64,000 bases of DNA from Bin80 sp965219915 (GCA_965219915.1 OZ244794.1:1240001-1304000); one strand, 5' to 3'; shown: positions 19,723-29,145, counted from the stretch's first letter. A program made the numbers and translations. Notes: generated from the sequence alone by a model not told the origin.

Positions 19723-19871
19723 TTCTGTATTTGTTCGCGGTACGAAGATCCTGCCTTAATCCGAAAGCATTCACTGTATGGTGTGCATACTACACCAATC
19801 CCCATAGTTTGACGTAGTGGTTTACGCGTCTAGAGCCATATGTTCAGGCAATAATTGGGCTGTTCTCCAGA

Positions 19872-20762
19872 CTAGCATACGTTGAGCGCGATGTCAATTG
19901 CACATACTGAATGTGTGAGTGCACCGCAGGAGAGATAGTCCACGCCGGTTGTTGCAATGATGGGGGCTGTCCTGAGTGTAATACCACCTGTTGCCTCGGT
20001 CTTTATTCGACCGTCAATATAATCTACGGCCTGCTTTAACCGTGAGCAGTCTATTGTGCCATCCGGTTTATGCACTGTCATGTTATCAAGCAAGAGTACA
20101 TCAATCAGTTCGGCAACTGTGATGGCCTCCTCAACCTCTGCCAGTGTACGGGCTTCCACGTCAATCAGGTAATGTGGTAGTTCCTTTACAGCGCGGCGCA
20201 CTGACGCAGCAAGGCCTCCGACAGCCTCGACGTGGTTGTCTTTGATCAGTACTCGATCGTATAGGCCTATGCGATGATTAACTCCTCCTCCCAGCATAAC
20301 CGCCCATTTGTCCAGCAGTCGCAATCCGGGGGCTGTTTTACGCGTGTCACGAACAAGGGGCTTGCTTCCCGGCATGCTTTCTATCATGGATGCGGTTGCA
20401 GTGGCAATCCCACTCATTCGCTGAAGGAGATTCAGGGCAAGGCGTTCAGCCGTAAGTATGGAGCGTAGGGGACCAGCGACCGTACCAATTACGGACTCTT
20501 CCAATACGTGGTTACCATCTTCGAAAACCCAGTTACACTCCACCGTCGGATCAACTAGCATGAAGGTGTATTGGGCCGCCAATAGGCCTGCAACCACGCC
20601 GTCCTCTCTCATCACCAGAGTTCCCCTGCCTCGACGATGTTCTGGTATCAGTGCGTTTGAGGTGATATCACCTTCACCGACATCTTCCGCCAAAGCATTC
20701 TGGAGAATAGATGTCAGGCTTTTTGGTGACAAATAGCCGGGGAATTGTTCACGGGCAGGCAT
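19872..20762 (-). CDS. nadC: Nicotinate-nucleotide diphosphorylase (carboxylating)
   Basis: Quinolinate phosphoribosyltransferase, converting quinolinate and PRPP to nicotinate mononucleotide in de novo NAD synthesis. The family landmarks are clear: EDVGEGDITSNAL near the N-terminus, RDTRKTAPGLRLLDKWAV, GGGVNHRIGLYDRVLIKDNH, EARTLAEVEEA, LLLDNMT and the phosphate-binding EATGGIT with VDYLSCGALTHS. I chose the ATG at 20762 (296 residues); a TTG at 20786 in the same frame would overlap accA. The start lies seven bases after the accA stop, so the two are certainly co-transcribed. No nadA or nadB is in the window. With pnuC further down the same strand, the run links synthesis and salvage of NAD. 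Confidence 0.95.
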   Translation of the reverse strand: MPAREQFPGYLSPKSLTSILQNALAEDVGEGDITSNALIPEHRRGRGTLVMREDGVVAGLLAAQYTFMLVDPTVECNWVFEDGNHVLEESVIGTVAGPLRSILTAERLALNLLQRMSGIATATASMIESMPGSKPLVRDTRKTAPGLRLLDKWAVMLGGGVNHRIGLYDRVLIKDNHVEAVGGLAASVRRAVKELPHYLIDVEARTLAEVEEAITVAELIDVLLLDNMTVHKPDGTIDCSRLKQAVDYIDGRIKTEATGGITLRTAPIIATTGVDYLSCGALTHSVCAIDIALNVC

Positions 20763-20769
20763 GAAGGCA

Positions 20770-21762
20770 CTACGTCGCCACGTCAAACGTGCCCATCTGG
20801 TCGAACCGCTTCAGGCGTTGATTCAGGAGGTCTTCCGTGGACAATTTATTCAGTTCCTGTAGTGCTTCGCAAATGGCCTGGCCAACATATTTGTACGTCG
20901 TTTCAGGATCGGAGTGTGCACCGCCCAAGGGTTCTTTCACAATTTGATCAACAATACCTACATCAACGAGGTCAGGTGCAGTGAGCTTTAGGGCACGTGC
21001 AGCTTCTTCCTTATAATCCCAGGATCTCCACAAAATGGATGAGCAGCTTTCTGGGGAGATCACCGAGTACCAGGCGTTTTCCAGCATAAGCATTCGGTCT
21101 CCAACTCCGATGCCTAGCGCGCCGCCCGAGGCCCCTTCTCCGATAACGACGATGACAATCGGGACTTCGAGGCGCGCCATGACAAACAGATTACGGGCAA
21201 TCGCTTCTGCCTGTCCACGCTCTTCTGCATCCATACCAGGGTAGGCGCCGGGGGTATCCAACAGGCAGACAATGGGTTTGCCAAACTTTTCTGCGAGTTG
21301 CATGTGTCGCCGAGCTTTCCGGTATCCCTCTGGATTGGGCATACCGAAGCGGCGATAGCGGCGTGCTTTGGTGTCACGCCCCTTTTGATGTCCGACTACG
21401 AGTATGGTGTGATCCTCATAATCGAATTGTTTGCCGCGCAGCGTAGCAAAGCCACTTACAATTGCCGGATCGTCCCCAAAGCATCGGTCTCCGTGCAATT
21501 CCATGAATCCCTCTGTGAGCGCAGAGATGTAATCTTTGGTGTAGGGTCTCAGGGGATGTCTGGCTATCTGTACACGTTGCCAGCGTGTCAGGTTGCCGTA
21601 GACGGAAGCACGCAGCTCCTGGATACGCGATGCGAGCGCGTCAATTTCGTCAGAGAGATCAGCCTCACTCGTTTCGATGGTCCGCATTTCGTCAAGCTTT
21701 TGCTCAAGCTCAACGATCGGTTTTTCGAAGTCCAGCAGAAATTTATTGGATTTATTAGGCAT
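20770..21762 (-). CDS. accA: Acetyl-CoA carboxylase carboxyltransferase subunit alpha
   Basis: The alpha subunit of the carboxyltransferase that makes malonyl-CoA for fatty-acid synthesis; it needs AccD as partner, which is not in the window. The ATG at 21762 gives 330 residues, with the typical opening LDFEKPIVELEQKLDE; a GTG at 21798 adds 12 residues and is unlikely. The crotonase-like core is visible in FMELHGDRCFGDDPAIVSG, GRDTKARRYRRFGMPNPEGYRKA, LLDTPGAYPGMDAEERGQ and the oxyanion-site region EGASGGALGIGVGDR, followed by SPESCSSILWR. The usual length is about 320 residues, so the protein is complete. It is downstream of the glycosyltransferase fusion by 49 bases and upstream of nadC by seven. 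Confidence 0.96.
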   Translation of the reverse strand: MPNKSNKFLLDFEKPIVELEQKLDEMRTIETSEADLSDEIDALASRIQELRASVYGNLTRWQRVQIARHPLRPYTKDYISALTEGFMELHGDRCFGDDPAIVSGFATLRGKQFDYEDHTILVVGHQKGRDTKARRYRRFGMPNPEGYRKARRHMQLAEKFGKPIVCLLDTPGAYPGMDAEERGQAEAIARNLFVMARLEVPIVIVVIGEGASGGALGIGVGDRMLMLENAWYSVISPESCSSILWRSWDYKEEAARALKLTAPDLVDVGIVDQIVKEPLGGAHSDPETTYKYVGQAICEALQELNKLSTEDLLNQRLKRFDQMGTFDVAT

Positions 21763-21811
21763 CCTTGGCACTGGAGGGGCCGGAATCAACAAGTACACGG
21801 GGCGACTGTTC

Positions 21812-23863
21812 CTAAGCCGGTGCCCGCAAGGCGCGTATGGCGATGAACCAGTCCAGTACAGCGGACTGATTCCGTACGTAGTACCAGTATGCCTGCTCAG
21901 TTTCCTCAGTCGGACGTCTGATATTTGGTCCGAGCATTTCGCTTACTGCAAATACCCCGGGTTGCAGTTGCCATTCGGCGGGAGGGGTAAACCCACTTCC
22001 CTCGTGGAATCCGATTAGGGGGAGCTGTCCTCGCAGAACAGCACGCCACTGCCTGGTACGTTCGCTTCTGCGCATCCATCTGGAGCGCGGGCCTGCCATC
22101 TTGGCAGCAAGCCAAACAACCGGATGAATGATCGCTCCCGCCAAAGCAGCCAAGATGTCGGACACCCTGCGCGCAGTGTGCGAGCGCAAGGCTCCGATCA
22201 CCTCTTCGGCCTCAAGAAGGGGTGGTTTGCCTAGTTTTTCAATGGACGTTTTGCCGATCATATGGTCCTGCCCCGCATCAACGATATGCGTTTGCACGGG
22301 GAGTCCGGCAAGTTGCTGCATAAGTGCAAATATCTTCTTGTTCGTTAGACTCGCGGACGCAAAAATTATGGACTGAATATCATGTACGCGTACAATATCA
22401 CGCAGCTGATCATAATCTCCAAAATGCGGCAGGGTAGATGACACGTTGCGTGTACCATTGTGCGTTGCAATCCCTACCAAAGTGTACTGTGGCATCTGCT
22501 GTACAGCCTGTAGATCAGCATCGGAAAGATTTCCTGCGATGAGCGTACGGCGGTTCAGACGCTGGCGGGTTCTGGGAATCAGGCGTACCGCAGACAGAAC
22601 TAGCATACAGGCAGGCAGACATGCTATCACAACTGCACGGGAGAATGCAATCTGTTTTACAAAGAATGACAGTGCAGCCAGCGCCGTCACTGCGCTCACC
22701 AGTCCAAGAAATACCAGTCCTAGATATGGCTTGCGTGCCCGGTATCCGCCCGAAGCAGCGATCACACCAGTCGTAATCAGGGCAAAAAGTGGAGACAGAC
22801 CCCAATAGAAGAGTGACATGAATTGAGTTCCGGTCTGGACGGACCGAAACAAGCCCAGCGCAGCTACCACTCCAACGCATAACACCCAGTCACGCACAGC
22901 TCTATGGCGCAGCATGTTTCCGAGTGCGGTTATCAACCCTCGTACAACGACAGCCAGATGTAAAACCCACAGGAAGGCCTTAGGATAATCCTCGCTCAAG
23001 TGCTTTCTGGCAAAGCGCGCCATCGCGCTGTGGAAGAGGCGCACGTACCTGAGGTCCCCCTTTTTTGTACTCTCACCTTTGTAGTGAATGATCTGGGTTT
23101 CCGGCGTGTAGTAGATCGCCCAGCCGGCCTTCTGGATCCGGTAACACAGATCCAGGTCTTCGCCGTACATAAAGAATTTCTCATCAAACAGTCCAGCACC
23201 ACCCGGGCCAGTCTCGTTGTTTGCCGATCCCGTAAGTGCAGAACTTCGCACAAACATGCACGAGCCACTTAACGCATCAACCTTTGCCACTTCATCCTGA
23301 GGCAGGAATGTGAGGTTATAGCGACCAAAAGTTTTGCTGCGCGGAAATATTCGACTGAGTCCGATCATGCGGTAGAATGCAATTTCGGGGGTAGGGAACG
23401 ATCGGCGACTTTCTAGGGCAAAGGTCCCGTCAGGATTCAGGATGCGGCATCCCATAGCCCCAGCATCTGGATGGGTGTCCATAAAATCCGCAAGCACGCT
23501 AATCGTGTCTTCCTCGACGATTGTGTCCGGGTTCAGGATGAACAGATATTCCCCGCCTGCCATGCGTATCCCCTGATTGTTAGCCGCAGAAAATCCCTCG
23601 TTCGAGCGATTGGCAACTATCACGACTTCTGGAAATTCCTCCCGCAACATACCGACTGATCCATCTACCGAGTTATTGTCAATCACAATAATTTCGGCAG
23701 GAATGTCGGCTAGTGATCGTTTGACGCTTCGGAGGGCCTGGCGGAGGAGGTCCCTCACGTTATAGTTAACGATGATCACCGAGACCTTCAGAGGTTCGCT
23801 GGATATGCCAGCGCCTGCTGCCGGTGAAATTGGCTGGTTACCGGTCATACCGCAAGAACCCAT
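21812..23863 (-). CDS. Family 2 glycosyltransferase fused to membrane and sugar-transferase-like regulatory domains
   Basis: A 683-residue protein in three parts. Residues about 25-290 are a GT-A fold of the rhamnosyltransferase-like GT2 group: VSVIIVNYNVRDLL, IVIDNNSVDGS, SNEGFSAANNQGI, LFILNPDT and FFMYGEDLDLCYRI. Residues about 300-430 contain several transmembrane helices. Residues about 430-540 look like the CoA-binding-3 Rossmann domain found in front of polyprenyl sugar transferases (RRTLIAGNLSDADLQ, QSIIFASASLTNKKIF). The catalytic sugar-transferase domain itself is absent; the chain ends in a region without motifs. It probably adds a sugar to a surface glycan at the inner membrane. 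ATGs at 23863 and 23848 are both possible. A broken second copy of this gene's 5' end lies at 26.2-26.5 kb. Confidence 0.8.
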   Translation of the reverse strand: MGSCGMTGNQPISPAAGAGISSEPLKVSVIIVNYNVRDLLRQALRSVKRSLADIPAEIIVIDNNSVDGSVGMLREEFPEVVIVANRSNEGFSAANNQGIRMAGGEYLFILNPDTIVEEDTISVLADFMDTHPDAGAMGCRILNPDGTFALESRRSFPTPEIAFYRMIGLSRIFPRSKTFGRYNLTFLPQDEVAKVDALSGSCMFVRSSALTGSANNETGPGGAGLFDEKFFMYGEDLDLCYRIQKAGWAIYYTPETQIIHYKGESTKKGDLRYVRLFHSAMARFARKHLSEDYPKAFLWVLHLAVVVRGLITALGNMLRHRAVRDWVLCVGVVAALGLFRSVQTGTQFMSLFYWGLSPLFALITTGVIAASGGYRARKPYLGLVFLGLVSAVTALAALSFFVKQIAFSRAVVIACLPACMLVLSAVRLIPRTRQRLNRRTLIAGNLSDADLQAVQQMPQYTLVGIATHNGTRNVSSTLPHFGDYDQLRDIVRVHDIQSIIFASASLTNKKIFALMQQLAGLPVQTHIVDAGQDHMIGKTSIEKLGKPPLLEAEEVIGALRSHTARRVSDILAALAGAIIHPVVWLAAKMAGPRSRWMRRSERTRQWRAVLRGQLPLIGFHEGSGFTPPAEWQLQPGVFAVSEMLGPNIRRPTEETEQAYWYYVRNQSAVLDWFIAIRALRAPA

Positions 23864-24294
23864 TCAACACAATTTTGCTCCATGAGCAACAGCTCAAGGC
23901 GGCGTTGTTTTCGCACAACCTCTTGATCGTGAACAGTGCGTCGGTTGTTCGGTCCGTTCGGACAATAATGAGCAATGCGGAAGGCAAAAACAGGAGCCGA
24001 GTACAGTGGTATTGAGTGATTATCATTGTGCTTATTGCAGTGAGCAGCAAACCAACTTGATTCACCACTCTCTATGATCGGACATGGAGTTTCGATTAAT
24101 ATCGGTATTACCCGATGTATTAAAACTCTGCGCATCCATCCATAGCGATGGTGGATGAATGCGCACGGAACAGAATTTGCTTTTGGAGTCCCGTAGTCTG
24201 TTGCGCCATAGGGAATTGCAACGCAAACAGTCTCTTACATGGATAGCGGTAACATACAGTTGAATTACCAGACATGACTCAAGTTTCTGTGTTT
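23864..24294. other. Divergent intergenic region, partly duplicated elsewhere
   Basis: These 430 bases separate the minus-strand glycosyltransferase from the plus-strand lipoprotein gene. About the first 100 bases (to near 23965) are recognisably similar to 26360-26462, so they belong to the old duplication. Short frames in the region (23824-24135) overlap on both strands and are not convincing. No RNA gene was seen. Confidence 0.5.
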
Positions 24295-25323
24295 ATGCGA
24301 AAAAGGGATCAGGTTAAATGTGGCGCGTTGTGGCTCCTCTTGGTAACAACTGGATGCAATTCAGGTACTGAATACGCGACTCTAGAAGGGTTTGCAATTC
24401 CCGTACAACTCCAGGCCAGCGTTGAGCGGGAGTGGCGCCAGGTTTCTCTACGGCAGCTCTATGAAATACCTCGTGATTCTGGCATTGAGTTGTATGCGCC
24501 GGGGCCATTCACGATCGGATCCGATGGGGCCCTGTATTACATGGACATCGTAGACATGAAAATCAAGCATTTTGATGCAGATGGCTATTTCAAGCAGTCC
24601 TATGGGGGGCCTGGAGAAGGGCCGGGGGAATTCAATATTTTCATCGAGTCTGACATCTTAGGGGATTCTGTTCTGTATGTCACTGATCCCAATCGCCGGA
24701 CCATCTCATTTTTTGCCGTAGATAATTCGAAGTTCCTCTACAGCATACCGAATGTAGATGCTTTCAGATACAGGATCACACAGGGTGGTCGGGCCTATTG
24801 GCTTACTACAAGGGGGGATTCCTTGTTGGGGACTAGTGTAGGCAGTCACGACGCCCGCTTTATTGGCACGATGGTAAAGGGTCAAACCGCGGCACACCTA
24901 TTGCTTATGGGCGGACATATTGTCCCATATCAGGAAGACATTGTGTACGTCTCGTCACGGTATCCGATACTGGTGCGGTTTGATTCCGTTGGAACCGTGA
25001 TTTACGCGCGTGCCACCCCGGATTTTGAGACTGCAGAGCCGCCTAGTTTGGAAAGGGTCACCACGAGCACCGGATTCGGCACACGTGTGCGAGGCCGATC
25101 TATCAATGATTACAGCGAGATTTACCGTGACAAGTTGGTTGTATACGCTGACGTGGCCGCGTCGGAAAAGGCATTTGACGTTTACGATGCGGCCACGGGA
25201 GAATATGAGTATTCGGTCTCTGTGCCCTGGGGACGTATCTACTTTGCATCGTACGATCCCATGCGCAAGCGCGTTTGGCAGGTTCGAGACACGACTGTAG
25301 TGGTATATGCTGTAGACCTCTAG
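24295..25323 (+). CDS. Lipoprotein with a six-bladed beta-propeller (NHL-like)
   Basis: A lipoprotein of 342 residues from the ATG at 24295; an ATG at 24274 would add seven. The signal runs from MRKRDQ through LLVTTGC, where the cysteine at residue 21 is the lipidation site, so it is anchored in the outer or inner membrane facing the periplasm or surface. The body resembles the 6-bladed beta-propeller proteins common in Bacteroidota: repeated turns such as FTIGSDGALYYMD, IKHFDADGYFKQSYG with GGPGEGPGEF, and LYVTDPNRRTISFF. The GPGEGPGEF phrase is very typical of that family. No enzymatic residues are seen; a sensing or binding role is likely. It stands alone between two copies of the duplicated glycosyltransferase segment. 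Confidence 0.8.
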   Translation: MRKRDQVKCGALWLLLVTTGCNSGTEYATLEGFAIPVQLQASVEREWRQVSLRQLYEIPRDSGIELYAPGPFTIGSDGALYYMDIVDMKIKHFDADGYFKQSYGGPGEGPGEFNIFIESDILGDSVLYVTDPNRRTISFFAVDNSKFLYSIPNVDAFRYRITQGGRAYWLTTRGDSLLGTSVGSHDARFIGTMVKGQTAAHLLLMGGHIVPYQEDIVYVSSRYPILVRFDSVGTVIYARATPDFETAEPPSLERVTTSTGFGTRVRGRSINDYSEIYRDKLVVYADVAASEKAFDVYDAATGEYEYSVSVPWGRIYFASYDPMRKRVWQVRDTTVVVYAVDL

Positions 25324-25856
25324 AATGGGTTCGGAAATACGTATTCGGGAGACTCGGCACCAGAAAGCCAGCCCTCTCAATAAGCGTTTTATGGGTGACT
25401 CAAAAAGAGACTGCAGGTTTGGGAGGCGCAGACTCTGCGACACTGCAGAGGCGTGTCGTTCTGCCACTGAGAGTCGAGCTAGCCCCGTTTCGCCGACAAC
25501 CGTTTTTGCAAAGTGAAGACATTGCTAATCTTTCACAATTTCCAGTCAGTGTACATGCAAAGGAGGCGACTTTCATGCGTCACGATGCATTGTATAGCAT
25601 TTGGTTGACGTCATTGAGTCCCCATCGGTAGCGGGGCTTTAATCCACAAGCGGGGGAACCCAGATCCCAAACGGATTATCCCTTGTGTAGCAAACCCGAA
25701 AACGCCGTACATTCGATTGTAGTCGTGATCGCCATCGGCTTACGGGATTCGCGCGACTGCACGGCGAAAGGCATTCACATTGGTGACTTGGGGAACCCGT
25801 GAAATCAATACTGGTATGTGATTTCTTAACATCACCACTTACATAAAAGATATCAG
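25324..25856. other. Intergenic region, nothing recognised
   Basis: In these 533 bases the open frames (25275-25631 plus; 25639-26004 minus, which runs into the next gene) have biased, low-quality translations with no domain. The base composition looks like decayed sequence. No RNA gene, repeat or hairpin was found. Confidence 0.4.
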
Positions 25857-26138
25857 ATGAGTAATACAGCTTTTTTAATTGCATTGTTGTGTACCATGGG
25901 ATTGGCGCCGGCTGCATACTACTTAATAAAGGTTCAGACCAGGACGCTCTATTTGATAGGATCCGTTGGGACCTTTTTGATGCTATTATCCATAGTCCTT
26001 TCAATATCGGGAATCTGGGAATTTCCCAGTTCGCTACTAGCGTCTCTGATGGCGCTCATTGGTCTAGGTGCTTTTGGGTGGGGCATGGGAGGTGCAATGC
26101 GGGAATGGTTTTGGCAGCGATTTGCTAATCCACAATAG
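25857..26138 (+). CDS. Small integral membrane protein, unknown function
   Basis: A 93-residue protein that I do not recognise. It reads as genuine: three hydrophobic helices (about residues 5-22, 30-50 and 57-78), positively charged turns and a C-terminal amphipathic end (REWFWQRF). The second helix is preceded by a KVQTRT segment, consistent with an inner-membrane protein. It has no gene partner; a long non-coding stretch lies on each side and a glycosyltransferase remnant follows 55 bases downstream. It could be an orphan left by the rearrangements in this region. Confidence 0.5.
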   Translation: MSNTAFLIALLCTMGLAPAAYYLIKVQTRTLYLIGSVGTFLMLLSIVLSISGIWEFPSSLLASLMALIGLGAFGWGMGGAMREWFWQRFANPQ

Positions 26139-26908
26139 TTGAATAGAAAGCTCTGGCGGAAGCTATACTTGACCATGGCTTTCGCGAGGTGTTCGGCAGG
26201 AATGTCGTCCAGTGATCGTTTGACGCTACGGAGGGCTAGGTGAAGCGGGGCCCTCACGTTATAACTGACGATGATCACCGATACCTTCAGAGATTCGCTG
26301 GATGTACCAGCGTCGGCTGCCGGTGAAAATGGCTAGTTCCCGGCCATACGTCAAGAAATCATACAACACGATCTTCCTCCACAAGCAACAGTTTGAGGCC
26401 GCGTTGTTTTCGTGTATCCTGTTCATCGTGTGAAGCGCGTCGGCTGTCCGGTCCATTTGAACACTGGTGGGCCTGCACGGAGGGCATGGTAGAGCGAAAA
26501 GGGCAGTTTTTAAGGAAGTTGCAGAAGCAGCAGAGGTGTTTCAACGCCGTCTCAAAGTTGTGTGCAATGCACTTGCAAGGAACAATCCAATGTTCGGGCA
26601 GAACGATCCAGCGAGAAGATCCGAGGATTGGAAACCATTGGGAGAGGTTTCGGAAGATTCAAAAGATTATGATCCGCAATCTCCTTTCTCCGCCATAGCT
26701 TGGATCCTTATCCACAATCATCAAGGTAAAACCAGAATTAGAGGAGGGAAATAGAAGCCGAATAACCTATGCCAGGTCCACGGTCGAGTTAGTAGGACCA
26801 GTGCCTGCGTGCATGTCGATATAACTCGCGTAGTCTTCCTTGGGAGTCGCGCAGTTCGGGGTGCGGCTTGAAATTTATGCTTTGAGACAATAGACAAATC
26901 CCAGTAGT
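26139..26908. other. Gene-poor region with a glycosyltransferase remnant
   Basis: These 770 bases contain the broken copy of the glycosyltransferase 5' end (listed separately at 26193-26462). Downstream of it, overlapping frames at 26393-26698 and 26467-26754 could encode 95-100 residues. The second has a moderately protein-like helix-rich start (VFKEVAEAAEVFQRRLKVV) but no recognisable family and no good start context, so I do not call it a gene. Confidence 0.4.
26193..26462 (-). pseudogene. Remnant of a second copy of the GT2 glycosyltransferase 5' end and leader
   Basis: Aligned by eye, 26193-26462 matches 23697-23965 over most of its length, in the same orientation. On the minus strand it still spells a segment like VIIVSYNVRAPLHLALRSVKRSLDDIPAE, close to VIIVNYNVRDLLRQALRSVKRSLADIPAE of the intact gene. 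The similarity stops after about 30 codons of that domain. In the N-terminal part the start region carries a stop (CTAG in place of CTGG near 26333), so no protein is made. It is a leftover of a duplicated gene or of a larger duplication since deleted. Confidence 0.75.
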
Positions 26909-27733
26909 ATGGCTGAACTTACTATTACCGCAATCAGCGACACGCACGGACAGGTCGCCTTGCCAGACCTGCTAAGGGGATACGAAAGTGACATTCTCGT
27001 TCATTGCGGAGATTTCACTACTGGCAGAACAGATCGCCTAAGCAACTCCGTTATCTACGACAGCCACAGGCGGTCATGGCGAAAGTTTTTGCGCGAACTG
27101 GTTGCTGTTAGGGACCAGTTCAGGGCTATCATAGTAGTTCCAGGCAACCACGACCAGATTTGCGAATTCATGCCAGAGAACTGCCAGTCAGAAATAGCTG
27201 AGCCTGGAGGCCACCTTTTAATCAACAGTGGAGCAACTATCGTTGCGGGCAATAGAAGCCGTATAAGATTTTGGGGTTTACCACATACCCCTCCGTTTAT
27301 GTCATGGTTCTTTCAGGGTTATGACATGTCTTTGTGCACGGACAAAATTCCTGCAACGATTGACGTGCTTGTGAGCCACGGTCCTCCACATTCAATCTTG
27401 GATACGGTCGGCCCCGTCTTGCCGCAAAACGTTCGTCCCGCTGACTACCTCGGTAGCAAAGATCTGTATGTCCGATGCCAGAACCTCCCAAAGTTGAAGG
27501 CTGTGTTCTTCGGCCATATTCACAGTTCCCATGGCGAAGACAAAAGGATGGGCGTCGATTACTTCAACTGTTCAATTCTCGACGAGGGATACGAATGGAG
27601 GTTTGACCCCGTCACGACCGCAATCAGAATTGATGATAGACAAGAACAATCTCTTGAAGATGACCAATCAGAAAATATGTTCAAGGCTGTCCAATTGGCT
27701 CGTTTGTCCAGTAAACTGACAGACAATAAGTGA
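26909..27733 (+). CDS. Calcineurin-like metallophosphoesterase
   Basis: A 274-residue cytosolic phosphoesterase with all five metal-binding blocks in order: D and H in ISDTHGQ (residues 9-15), GDF in HCGDFTTG, GNHD in VVPGNHDQ, H in VSHGPPHS and GHIH in FFGHIHSSHG. The short form and the SHGPP phrase resemble the MPPED1/MPPED2-like group, which hydrolyses phosphodiesters in vitro; the physiological substrate is unknown. The chain ends in a charged tail without motifs. It is a monocistronic gene: about 770 mostly non-coding bases precede it and about 290 follow. The ATG at 26909 places the first motif at the expected distance. Confidence 0.88.
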   Translation: MAELTITAISDTHGQVALPDLLRGYESDILVHCGDFTTGRTDRLSNSVIYDSHRRSWRKFLRELVAVRDQFRAIIVVPGNHDQICEFMPENCQSEIAEPGGHLLINSGATIVAGNRSRIRFWGLPHTPPFMSWFFQGYDMSLCTDKIPATIDVLVSHGPPHSILDTVGPVLPQNVRPADYLGSKDLYVRCQNLPKLKAVFFGHIHSSHGEDKRMGVDYFNCSILDEGYEWRFDPVTTAIRIDDRQEQSLEDDQSENMFKAVQLARLSSKLTDNK

Positions 27734-28025
27734 TGGCACTCGACGGGTCTTTCTTGCTGTACTCAGCTCTAGAGTGCAGGGCGCCGGGGGGCGATTGGTT
27801 TCCCCTAGGGAGGTATTTACGTAACGCGAGCACAACAAAAGTGCATTGTTGTGTGCGTCGGCGAAAGATCGGAGAGGTCTGGCTAAATCTAAATTCTTAG
27901 CCTTAATTTCTTCCTAACTCTCAACCTCATGACACTAAAATCCATTCAACATTGCGTCCCTTACGATATTCCGAGGATGCAGGATGGACCGAGCGAGTCC
28001 CGGCCAGGAATAAAATTTTGATCTC

Positions 28026-29141
28026 ATGGAGAACACTGGTTCAAACGTGGCGCAACTTGATCGGCATCTGGTAAGCCGAAAGAAGGCATTTTACCCGGTC
28101 AACAAAGACCTCGGAGGGTATCTGAAGCGTTATGGCAGGCTTCAGTCAAGGGGAGTTCGTTACCAGGATCTCAGCCGATATGTCGAAGGAGTGCCGCTAT
28201 ACGGTGAGGATGGCAAGGATACGCTTTGGATGAGCGTGTTTTATCCTCCCAGCGAGCAACGGGAAATCAACGATGACCTTGTAGTAACCTATGCCGATTT
28301 GAAAGCCCACGGGGATCTGTCAATCGTACAGCACCTGTACGTAGATCGGGTTGACCTTTGCGTGTACGGGAACACAATGCCATACAGGGTAAGGTTGGTT
28401 AACGCTCTCAACGAGAACTGTGACTACTATTACGTTAAGAAAACCGATGCGAACCGCATTTACGGCCTTGAACTGGAGCACCTACTCTCACCGAGCCGAA
28501 TCCACTACTTTGTTCGGGGCAATACCACCATAGAAGAGCATATCGTGGGGGTACCAGGGGATGTATTTCTAGCGAACGACATGCCAGAAAACCGCTTCGA
28601 TCTCGTGCGGTTGGCCAAGCAGTTTGTCAAATTCGATACGCGCTGTCTGTTACAGCTGCTTGGTGATATGCATACGGGTAATTTTGTGGTTAACATTACG
28701 CGGGATTTTGAGAAGCATCATTATCGGTTTCGAGCCATTGATTTTGATCAGCAGAGCCATCACCGGAATATCGAAGTCTATCGCCCTCAGGCCTACAAGG
28801 CCAATGCACCCTTCATGAAAGCGGTCCAGGAAGTACTGGCCCCGACGGTGGTGGCGCAGTATCGCAGGGAGGAACGGGCATTAATGGCCCATCGCGTCAG
28901 CGTAAGCGATGGACGTGTGCATGCGCTGCTTGAAGTGATGCAGAACGACAAAATTGCTAATTCAGACCATGTACGCCAGTTAGCAGCAAGCCTATGTGAG
29001 TTCCATGGGGATGACCGATACGCCAAATGCGAGCACATGGGAGAACTCGTATATAACTCAATTATGGCATTGGACAAACGGCCAACGGAGCAGGAGGTGA
29101 GGGTCATGATTGATGACGCACTCGAGGAGAACCTAATGTAG
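28026..29141 (+). CDS. Protein with kinase-fold (APH/HipA-like) catalytic motifs, unknown function
   Basis: A 371-residue protein whose family I do not recognise. Its middle contains LLGDMHTGNFVVN (from about residue 209), which matches the catalytic loop of aminoglycoside-phosphotransferase and HipA-type kinases (G-D-x-H-x-x-N), followed about 25 residues later by FRAIDFDQQ, matching their metal-binding I-D-F-D motif. The N-terminal half would be the nucleotide-binding lobe, with YYYVKKTDANRIYGLELEHLL offering lysines and a glutamate. The target could be a small molecule or a protein. No antitoxin or transporter is nearby. It converges on the MBL hydrolase gene with only four bases between the stop codons, and its promoter region is about 290 bases with no visible feature. 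Inactive pseudokinase function cannot be excluded. Confidence 0.65.
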   Translation: MENTGSNVAQLDRHLVSRKKAFYPVNKDLGGYLKRYGRLQSRGVRYQDLSRYVEGVPLYGEDGKDTLWMSVFYPPSEQREINDDLVVTYADLKAHGDLSIVQHLYVDRVDLCVYGNTMPYRVRLVNALNENCDYYYVKKTDANRIYGLELEHLLSPSRIHYFVRGNTTIEEHIVGVPGDVFLANDMPENRFDLVRLAKQFVKFDTRCLLQLLGDMHTGNFVVNITRDFEKHHYRFRAIDFDQQSHHRNIEVYRPQAYKANAPFMKAVQEVLAPTVVAQYRREERALMAHRVSVSDGRVHALLEVMQNDKIANSDHVRQLAASLCEFHGDDRYAKCEHMGELVYNSIMALDKRPTEQEVRVMIDDALEENLM

Positions 29142-29145
29142 ACCA

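Noticed and set aside
26467..26754. 95-codon plus-strand frame with a helix-rich start
   Set aside because: Overlaps another open frame, has no known relatives I can name, and lies in a decayed region; kept only as a note in the region entry.
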